Of a stretch of 64,000 bases of DNA, positions 56,910 to 64,000 are shown one piece after another. Both the position numbers and the translations under genes were made by a program. The DNA lies in the NCBI GenBank assembly GCA_014879445.1, contig JACSSC010000023.1:1-64000 (forward strand), written 5' to 3'. The first letter of the stretch is position 1; every line of letters starts with the position of its first letter. The notes under the pieces are model-generated. The model did no database searches. It was given only the letters and a program-made list of their open reading frames with translations, and was not told where the DNA came from. This DNA is from Candidatus Competibacteraceae bacterium (GTDB lineage Bacteria; Bacteroidota; Bacteroidia; CAIKAF01).

Positions 56910-57059
56910 GGGGAGAAGCTGCTTTATTATTAGATATGAATTCAGAGTTATTAAAAAAAACGATTGAATAACTTATCTATGCTTAGTTGGGCTAATAGTT
57001 TCGTTAGAAATGCGTACTTTTGGATTTTTTCGTTATCATTTGAAAAATAAGAGAAGGTT

Positions 57060-59546
57060 TTGAAGAGCAAAATTTTGTATAAATTTATTTTAATAGGGTG
57101 GGCTTTTCTTTCTTTCCATACACTTTGGTCGCAACAAACGGCTTTAGTTTCAGGAAGAATTTTAGCAGAAGACGGAACACCGATTGAAGATGCAACCATT
57201 TCTATTGGTGATCAAAAAGGTGTTGTTACTGACAAAAAGGGAAGTTTTTTAATAACCGTTCCAGCTCACGAAGAAGTAACGCTATCAATTCGACATATTG
57301 CTTATCGTCCTAAAGTATATACAACACAGCCTATTCTGCCTGGCACAACTCACTCATTTACATTAAAACTTGAATCCATTTTAATAGGGGAGTTTACTTA
57401 TACTGAAGAGAAAAACAGGGAACTTCCTATGATTGAAATTGATCCATCCAACATACAGGTTATTGCAACGCCAGGAGATCCGTTGATGGCCTTGCTGAAA
57501 ACTGCAGGGTTGGGTATTGCCACTAATAACGAATTGAGTGCCGGTTATTCAGTTAGAGGTGGGAACTTTGATGAAAATCTGATTTATGTCAATGATGTGG
57601 AAGTATATCGTCCATTTTTAGCTCGTTCTGGACAACAAGAGGGATTGAGTTTTATCAATCCTGACATGATTCAGGGTATTTCCTTTAGCTCTGGCGGCTT
57701 TGAAGCTAAATACGGTGATAAAATGTCAAGTGTACTGGATATAACTTATAGAAAACCTGTTAGATTTGGTGCAACTGTTATGGCTAGTTTTTTAGGTGTT
57801 AACCTCCATGTAGAAGATGCAATTATTAAAAATCGCCTTAAGTATAACATTGGTTTCCGCTATAAATCCAACAACTATATTCTGAGCGGTATGGATACTA
57901 AAGGGGAATATAAGCCCGATTTCCTTGATTTTCAGTCGTTGGTTAGCTATGATGCCACTGAAAAATTTGAGGTGGCATTGATGGCCTCATACAGCGATAA
58001 CAATTATCGCATCATTCCGGAAAATCGTACCACTACTTTTGGTCATGTGCAGCAAGCCAAGCAACTTAATGTCTATTTCGATGGTCAGGAAATTACCAGA
58101 TTTCAGGTTACATCCGGTGCCCTGACTTTTACATACAAACCCAATAAAAACAGCTTTCATAAGTTGATAGGGAGTGTGTATCACACCAAAGAGAGTGAGA
58201 AGTTTGACATTCTAGGCCAATATTATTTGGGAGAAGTTGAGTCGGATATGACCAATCCTAACTTCGGCGAAGTTGTAAACACTGTTGGTATTGGGAGTTT
58301 CCTGAACCATGCACGAAATCAATTACAAGCCACCGTGATTAATGCCGAAACCAAATCACGAATTTATCGCGAATCTAAGAAACCTGGATCTAGAAATAGC
58401 ATGAGTTTTCAGTGGGGTGTTCGTTATCAACACGAGCGGATAGAAGATAAACTTGATGAATGGAACCTGCTTGATTCTTCGGGGTATCTGATACCTTATT
58501 TCGGTCCTTCTGATACAGGGCAAATCATGTTGCAGGATATTAAAAAATCAACAATTCAGCTTAACAGTAACCGAGTAATGGCCTATTATCAGCAAGGATT
58601 TACCTGGTATGTTGATTCAGCTCGTATTAATTTACAAGCAGGTATTCGTGCTCAATACTGGGATTTGAATAATGAATGGCTTTTTAGTCCTCGTATTCAG
58701 CTGTCTTGGAAGCCAAACTGGAAGCCCGACATGATGTTTCGTTTGGCAGGTGGCATATATTACCAAGCCCCTTTTTATCGTGAACTGCGTGATTTAAATG
58801 GAATAGTTAATACACAAGTAAAAGCCCAACAATCTATTCAGGCCGTTTTGGGGTTTGATTATAACTTTAATATATGGAAACGCCCATTTAAACTTGTAAC
58901 TGAGGTGTATTATAAACACCTTGAAAACCTCAACACCTACGAACTCGATAATGTTCGCATTCGTTATTATGCGAATAACAATGCTCGTGGGTATGCTGCA
59001 GGTATAGATGTGAAACTTGGAGGCGAATTTGTTGAAGGGCTTGAATCATGGCTCACACTAAGTGTGATGCAAACCCAAGAGGACATCATTGGAGATTTTT
59101 ATCTCAAAGATAATGGCGATACCGTTTTCCCAGGATACATCCCTCGACCAACTGATCAGCGATTTACACTTGGACTTTTCTTTCAAGACCACATTCCTTT
59201 CTTTAAACCCATTCGCGTTCATCTGAACCTGTTATTCGGATCTCAGCTGCCTTTTGGACCACCTAATGACAATCGTTACTCTGATACCCTACGTGCTCCT
59301 TTTTATCGTCGTGTAGATATTGGATTTTCTTATGTTATCCTTCAGCCAGATAGAAAATTTAAGAAAGCCAAGAGCTTTATGCATCATATTCGCTCACTTT
59401 GGGTGAGTTTTGAAGTGTTTAACCTAATTGATCTCAATAATACAGTTTCTTATACTTGGGTTCGCGATATTTCAAACCGGCAATATGCGGTACCTAATTA
59501 TCTCACACCTCGACTCTTTAACCTTAAAGTGGTTATCAAAGTGTAG
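57060..59546 (+). CDS. TonB-dependent receptor with N-terminal CarboxypepD_reg-like domain
   Basis: VSGRILAEDGTPIEDATISIGDQKGVVTDKKGSFLITVPA; SAGYSVRGGNFDENLIYVNDVEVYRPFLARSGQQEGLSFINPDMIQGISFSSGGFEAKYGDKMSSVLDI; TTG start. Confidence 0.92.
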   Translation: MKSKILYKFILIGWAFLSFHTLWSQQTALVSGRILAEDGTPIEDATISIGDQKGVVTDKKGSFLITVPAHEEVTLSIRHIAYRPKVYTTQPILPGTTHSFTLKLESILIGEFTYTEEKNRELPMIEIDPSNIQVIATPGDPLMALLKTAGLGIATNNELSAGYSVRGGNFDENLIYVNDVEVYRPFLARSGQQEGLSFINPDMIQGISFSSGGFEAKYGDKMSSVLDITYRKPVRFGATVMASFLGVNLHVEDAIIKNRLKYNIGFRYKSNNYILSGMDTKGEYKPDFLDFQSLVSYDATEKFEVALMASYSDNNYRIIPENRTTTFGHVQQAKQLNVYFDGQEITRFQVTSGALTFTYKPNKNSFHKLIGSVYHTKESEKFDILGQYYLGEVESDMTNPNFGEVVNTVGIGSFLNHARNQLQATVINAETKSRIYRESKKPGSRNSMSFQWGVRYQHERIEDKLDEWNLLDSSGYLIPYFGPSDTGQIMLQDIKKSTIQLNSNRVMAYYQQGFTWYVDSARINLQAGIRAQYWDLNNEWLFSPRIQLSWKPNWKPDMMFRLAGGIYYQAPFYRELRDLNGIVNTQVKAQQSIQAVLGFDYNFNIWKRPFKLVTEVYYKHLENLNTYELDNVRIRYYANNNARGYAAGIDVKLGGEFVEGLESWLTLSVMQTQEDIIGDFYLKDNGDTVFPGYIPRPTDQRFTLGLFFQDHIPFFKPIRVHLNLLFGSQLPFGPPNDNRYSDTLRAPFYRRVDIGFSYVILQPDRKFKKAKSFMHHIRSLWVSFEVFNLIDLNNTVSYTWVRDISNRQYAVPNYLTPRLFNLKVVIKV

Positions 59547-59548
59547 TC

Positions 59549-59923
59549 ATGAAAATCCGGAACTGGCTTCTGTTGCGTATGCATAGCATACGATTTGCCG
59601 TAGATGGTTGTGTCGCTTTTTTTAATAAACAACCTAATTCTTGGATTCATGCCCTATCTACATTAGCTGTCATATTTTTAGGTGTCGGATTTGATATAGT
59701 TGCTATTGAGTGGATTTTACTATTTCTTGCTGTATGTTTAGTTTGGATGACAGAGATGATTAATTCGGCGATAGAAGAGATTGTTAACTGGATTAGTCCC
59801 GAGTGGAGTGATAAAGCGCGATATATTAAAGATGTAAGCGCTGCCGCAGTGTTGATAGCTGCTTTGTTTGCTTTGATTACCGCAATGATTATTTTTGTTC
59901 CTTATATTTTGAGATTATTTTAA
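59549..59923 (+). CDS. Diacylglycerol kinase family protein (DgkA-like)
   Basis: MTEMINSAIEEIVNWISPEWSDKARYIKDVSAAAVLIAAL. Confidence 0.9.
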   Translation: MKIRNWLLLRMHSIRFAVDGCVAFFNKQPNSWIHALSTLAVIFLGVGFDIVAIEWILLFLAVCLVWMTEMINSAIEEIVNWISPEWSDKARYIKDVSAAAVLIAALFALITAMIIFVPYILRLF

Positions 59924-59927
59924 AAAA

Positions 59928-59960
59928 GAGAAGCCGACAGATGGGCACTGTCGGCTTCTC
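59928..59960 (-). terminator. Strong 13-bp hairpin with T-tract on the minus strand only
   Basis: GAGAAGCCGACAG (59928-59940) / CTGTCGGCTTCTC (59948-59960). Minus strand is followed by TTTTTT; + strand is followed by AACCCTTAACC. Confidence 0.7.
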
Positions 59961-60127
59961 AACCCTTAACCTAATCTATGTGAGAATTGTGTTCTAGAAA
60001 AACATGTGTGTGTAGCAGTTGTTTATTATCAAGAGAGGATTATCCTTATTTGGGTTGCACATGTGTGTGATTTTTTTATATATATTTTACAATTCATTGA
60101 TTTTCAATTATTTTTTTTGGTGCTTTT

Positions 60128-60916
60128 ATGATTTATGATTACCAATTTATTAAAGTAAGAATTGAAAAGGGGGTTTTCAAGTTAACACTTAATCGTCCCG
60201 AGCAACTCAACAGCATCATTATGCCGATGGCTGAAGAAATTCAGCGTGCTCTTGATGATGCAAATACGCATCCTAATGTCCGTGCACTATTGATTACTGG
60301 AGAAGGAAAAGGGTTTTGTGCTGGACAGGATTTAAAAGAAGTGCTTGATAGTCAGGATTTAAAAATTGATGAGATAGTGCGAAGTACGTATAATCCCATT
60401 GTAACAAAGATCAGAGAAATTCCTAAGCCCGTGATTTGTGCTGTTAATGGTGTCGCCGCAGGTGCAGGTGCAAGTTTAGCTTTTGTCTGTGATGTTACAT
60501 TAGCTGCTCAATCTACCAACTTCATTTTGGCTTTCAGCAAGATATCGTTGATTCCTGATAGTGGAGCTACTTATTTTCTACCCAGAATTTTGGGCATGCA
60601 AAAAGCAATGGCACTTGCTATGTTGGCTGAACCCTTTAGTGCAAATAAAGCCGTGGAAATGGGACTTATTTATCAAGTTGTTCCTGACAATGAGTTAATT
60701 GAAAAGTCGGAATTGTTGGCTATTAGATTAGCCACGCTTCCAACCCGGGCATTAGGTTTATGCAAAAAGGCCTTCAATGCTTCATGGGGAAATTCACTGG
60801 ATGATCAATTAGAAATGGAAGCTTATCTTCAAGCAGAAGCAGCTCTTTCTGCAGATCATCGTGAAGGGGTTATGGCTTTTTTGGAGAAGAGAAATCCACA
60901 TTTTACAGGATTATAA
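60128..60916 (+). CDS. Enoyl-CoA hydratase/isomerase family (PaaG-like)
   Basis: VFKLTLNRPEQLNSIIMPM; GKGFCAGQDLKEV; VNGVAAGAGASLAFVCDVTLAAQSTNFILAFSKISLIPDSGATYFLPRILG. Confidence 0.92.
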   Translation: MIYDYQFIKVRIEKGVFKLTLNRPEQLNSIIMPMAEEIQRALDDANTHPNVRALLITGEGKGFCAGQDLKEVLDSQDLKIDEIVRSTYNPIVTKIREIPKPVICAVNGVAAGAGASLAFVCDVTLAAQSTNFILAFSKISLIPDSGATYFLPRILGMQKAMALAMLAEPFSANKAVEMGLIYQVVPDNELIEKSELLAIRLATLPTRALGLCKKAFNASWGNSLDDQLEMEAYLQAEAALSADHREGVMAFLEKRNPHFTGL

Positions 60917-60974
60917 CACATCATTGAAGCAATAATTCTAATAATGTTTACAAGTACTTAATATTAAAAAACTT

Positions 60975-62159
60975 ATGAAAATTGGTGTAGTTGGAGCTGG
61001 CGTAATGGGAACCGGCATAGCCGAGTTGGCTGCAAGGCATGGTCATCAAGTTTGGTTGGTTGATACGGAGGTTGGTGCGTTAGATAGATATTATAAATTG
61101 CTGGATATCAGTCATAAAAAACAAATTTCTAAAGGTGTAATTACATCTGATGAATCTAATTTAATACGCAATCGAATTGTTTTTATCAATCGTATGGATG
61201 TCTTAGGTCAGGCGGATTGGGTTTTTGAAGCTATTATTGAAGATGCGAAATCTAAAAAGATGTTATTCAAAATGTTATCTGAGATTGTGGGCTCTGAAAT
61301 ACCCCTCTCAACGAATACATCTTCTTTGTCGGTTACAGGCATTGCTTCGGCATGTTTGCATCCGGAAAGAGTATTAGGTGTGCATTTTTTCAATCCTGTA
61401 CACCAAATGGCTCTTGTAGAAATAATTCCCGGCTTAGCAACTTCTCCTATATGGATTGAAAAAGCTCAAAATTTAATGCAAGAATGGGGTAAAACCAGCA
61501 TTTTATCAAAAGATTGCCCTGGATTTATTGTGAACCGAATTGCTCGGCCATTTTATCTCGAGTCGTTACGCATTGCTGAAGAAGGAGAGTCCACTTTTTA
61601 TGAAATTGACCAATCTATTAAGCAATTGGGGTTTAAGATGGGACCTTTTGAGCTGATGGATTTTGTTGGTAATGATATCAATTATGCTGTTAGCGAAGTA
61701 ATTTTTCGTGAAACCGGCTATGATAGCCGATACCGCACGACAATTCTACAAAAAAGAATGATTGAAGCTGGATGGTTGGGTAAAAAATCAGGTAAAGGGT
61801 ATTATGCCTATTCATCAGATGGTAAAATCATTCATCCTCAAATTGATTTTAAAATAAGAAATGGCATCTCTCAACGTGTTTTGGTGATGTTAATAAACGA
61901 AGCAGCGCATTTATATCAAAACCATATTGCGAGTCGAAATGATATTGATTTGGCGGTTACTCTTGGATTGAACTACCCTAAAGGATTATTGAGTTGGGCT
62001 GATGAAATAGGGATACGTGTCGTTGTTGATCAGTTGGAATCAATATACCATCAGTATATGGAAGAGCGATACAGGCCTGCTGTAATACTAAGAGAAATGG
62101 TCAAAAATAATCATGTATTTTATCCCGAGAAACTTACTTCAACATCAAGGAGTGTATGA
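60975..62159 (+). CDS. 3-hydroxyacyl-CoA dehydrogenase (PaaH-like)
   Basis: MKIGVVGAGVMGTGIAELAARHGHQVWLVD; LGVHFFNPVHQMALVEIIPG; KDCPGFIVNRIARPFYLESLRIAEEG. Confidence 0.94.
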   Translation: MKIGVVGAGVMGTGIAELAARHGHQVWLVDTEVGALDRYYKLLDISHKKQISKGVITSDESNLIRNRIVFINRMDVLGQADWVFEAIIEDAKSKKMLFKMLSEIVGSEIPLSTNTSSLSVTGIASACLHPERVLGVHFFNPVHQMALVEIIPGLATSPIWIEKAQNLMQEWGKTSILSKDCPGFIVNRIARPFYLESLRIAEEGESTFYEIDQSIKQLGFKMGPFELMDFVGNDINYAVSEVIFRETGYDSRYRTTILQKRMIEAGWLGKKSGKGYYAYSSDGKIIHPQIDFKIRNGISQRVLVMLINEAAHLYQNHIASRNDIDLAVTLGLNYPKGLLSWADEIGIRVVVDQLESIYHQYMEERYRPAVILREMVKNNHVFYPEKLTSTSRSV

Positions 62160-63230
62160 TTACGGGTTCAACTCAGCAGGTTTGACCTTGGCAAATGACG
62201 GCACCTCTCCTGTTAACGACTTCATAAACAATACGATATCGCTAATTTCTTGTTCTGAAAGTTCTTTATTGAGTTGAATTTTACCCATAATGCTTATTGC
62301 CTCTCCCAAATCCTGTACGCTTCCATCATGAAAATAAGGATATGTTTCTGCTATATTTCGTAGGGAAGGTACTTTGAAAACAAATTTATCTGATTCGTTC
62401 TTTGTAATCTCAAAACGACCCATATCTTGTTTTTTGCTTTTTGTATAATCCTCTATACGTCCAAAAAGTCCTGTCTTTTGAAACATATTACCACCCAACA
62501 ATGGCCCATTATGACAACTTGCACATCCCACTTTTACAAAAGTCAGCATTCCTCTTTTTTCTTCTATACTTAAAGCAGATTTATCTCCATTCAGGTACTT
62601 GTCAAAACGAGAAGGTGTAATCAACTCTCTTTCAAAAGCGCCAATGGCTTTCTTTAAATTGCCATACGATACAGGATTTTTGTCATCAGGGAATGCCTCT
62701 GAAAATAATTTTTTGTACATGGGTGCTTCTTTCAATCGTTTTTCCATATACGTTTCATTAGGTATAGCCATTTCATCAGGGTTGGTAATTGGCATACCGG
62801 CTTGTTCTTCAACATCTTTTGCTCTGCCATCCCAAAACTGTGAGAAATGCAATGATGCATTAAGTGTGGTAGGGGAGTTTCGTCCTCCCAATTGCCCTTT
62901 ATGTCCGGGTGAAAAGGATTTTCTATCTACTCCAAACATATTCAAATCATGACAAGAATTACAACTAATGCTGTTATTTTCTGAAAGCCGGGTATCATAA
63001 TATAAAACATGGCCTAGTTTTACTTTTTCCTCTGTACGCAAATTCTCAGGATTTTCAGAAGTAGTGGGAAGTGCTTGAAACAATGACAATGACTTCTCTA
63101 ATTCCATATCTAAAGAATCGGATGATGTTAAGACCGGCTTATCTGTTTTGGAAGGCCCTGAAGATTGGCAGGCATTGAATAAAATCACATAAGTGATTAC
63201 GATGGGTAATGATTGTACTTTCACTATCAT
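62160..63230 (-). CDS. Di-heme cytochrome-c peroxidase/MauG family lipoprotein
   Basis: LFNACQSSG lipobox; CNSCH and CASCH heme sites; GGRNSPTTLNASLHFSQFWDGRAKDVEEQA; YFHDGSVQDLGEAI. Confidence 0.94.
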   Translation of the reverse strand: MIVKVQSLPIVITYVILFNACQSSGPSKTDKPVLTSSDSLDMELEKSLSLFQALPTTSENPENLRTEEKVKLGHVLYYDTRLSENNSISCNSCHDLNMFGVDRKSFSPGHKGQLGGRNSPTTLNASLHFSQFWDGRAKDVEEQAGMPITNPDEMAIPNETYMEKRLKEAPMYKKLFSEAFPDDKNPVSYGNLKKAIGAFERELITPSRFDKYLNGDKSALSIEEKRGMLTFVKVGCASCHNGPLLGGNMFQKTGLFGRIEDYTKSKKQDMGRFEITKNESDKFVFKVPSLRNIAETYPYFHDGSVQDLGEAISIMGKIQLNKELSEQEISDIVLFMKSLTGEVPSFAKVKPAELNP

Positions 63231-63333
63231 AGATTAAGTTTAATTTGGATAATTGCATCAAATTAACAAAAAAATAAGGAAAAGGTTGATGCATTTCATC
63301 TATCTGTATGTTCGATAGGTGAACTGGAATATG

Positions 63334-63341
63334 TACTTTTG
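63334..63341 (+). promoter_or_regulatory. -7 element TACTTTTG upstream of the DUF5683 gene
   Basis: TAnnTTTG match 19 bp before ATG 63361. Confidence 0.45.
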
Positions 63342-63360
63342 CTAATCCTATAACGGTTTC

Positions 63361-64000
63361 ATGAGATTAGTTTTCATTTTACTTATTTTAATTGGGGTCA
63401 TTCCTTATATTTCGAATGCACAAATTAATAATGGTATTTTGCTTGATGCCGACACATCCTCTATTCCGTCGAGCCAGGTGGCAGGGAAATCAAGTGGAAT
63501 TATTTCAGATTCAACTCAAGAGAAACATACTGAAGATACTCTAACACGATCCGAACGCCGTATGATACGTCGTGAGCTTAGACATGAATACCGACTAAAA
63601 CATCCTCGTACACCATGGAAAGCAGCACTTATGTCGGGTTGTTTGCCCGGACTGGGTCAAATGTATAATCGCAAATGGTGGAAAGTGCCTATTGTTTGGG
63701 GAGGACTTGGCACTATTGGTTATTTTGCTGCCATTAATCATATGGATTATATTGATTTCAGGGATGCCTATCGCAACCGTGTGAATGGTATTCCAACCGC
63801 ATATGATGGTATTTATTCTGATGCTGCATTGATTTCACAGCGTGATTCATATCGTAGAACACGCGACATGTTGTTTATTATAGGATCTGCAGTTTGGCTG
63901 CTTAATGTGGTGGATGCTACAGTAGATGCTCATCTTTCCACATTTGATGTGAGTAAAAAACTTAGCTTATCTATAAATCCCGACGCAGGATTTATGGCTC
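63361..64000 (+). CDS. DUF5683 family protein, exported; truncated by window end
   Basis: Hand translation from ATG 63361: MRLVFILLILIGVIPYISNAQ...LMSGCLPGLGQMYNRKWWKVPIVWGGLGTIGYFAAINHMDYIDFRDAYRNRVNG...RRTRDMLFIIGSAVWLLNVVDATVDAHLSTFDVSKKLSLSINP. Absent from the ORF track because no stop lies in the window. Confidence 0.88.
   Translation, partial: MRLVFILLILIGVIPYISNAQINNGILLDADTSSIPSSQVAGKSSGIISDSTQEKHTEDTLTRSERRMIRRELRHEYRLKHPRTPWKAALMSGCLPGLGQMYNRKWWKVPIVWGGLGTIGYFAAINHMDYIDFRDAYRNRVNGIPTAYDGIYSDAALISQRDSYRRTRDMLFIIGSAVWLLNVVDATVDAHLSTFDVSKKLSLSINPDAGFMA

Noticed and set aside
57060-59546. SusC/D polysaccharide utilisation locus
   Set aside because: No SusD, glycoside hydrolase or ECF/HTCS regulator nearby; simply a lone TonB-dependent receptor.
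60975-63230. Phenylacetate degradation locus
   Set aside because: Only PaaG-like and PaaH-like genes are present; no paaA-E, paaK or paaZ in the window, so general beta-oxidation is equally likely.

Overview
This 64-kb window is a gene-dense chromosomal segment of a low-GC Bacteroidota bacterium. The assignment rests on TAnnTTTG-type promoters, T9SS C-terminal sorting domains, a fused SecDF, CusA-TolC fusion architecture and a DUF4292/DUF5683 gene complement. Most of it is housekeeping: pheT, secDF, parC-type topoisomerase IV subunit A, def, ruvX, recF, a DUF721/DciA-like gene, ybaB/ebfC, lptD, gpmA, dtd, a NifS-like cysteine desulfurase, and paaG/paaH-type beta-oxidation genes. I found no CRISPR array, prophage, transposase, rRNA or convincing tRNA. 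The regions most worth a second look are: (i) a metal-handling neighbourhood at 0.8-10.1 kb, with a periplasmic HMA protein, a secreted Cys-rich metallothionein-like protein, a small His-containing protein ending in RGPP, a CusA-TolC fusion with an internal signal peptide, and a CusB-like adaptor; (ii) an amidase/MCE/two Hdr-like Fe-S/unknown-family gene cluster at 33.8-38.8 kb; (iii) a tandem pair of undescribed secreted/membrane paralogs sharing PRIKVKA and LLKVKDV motifs (47.3-48.5 kb); (iv) a highly degenerate galactokinase/GHMP-like protein (55.8-56.9 kb); (v) recurrent promoter -7 elements exactly 4 bp from start codons, suggesting leaderless mRNAs; and (vi) an intergenic hairpin with its T-tract on the antisense strand. 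Two genes run off the window edges and are missing or truncated in the ORF track. All family calls are from reading motifs; no database search was run.
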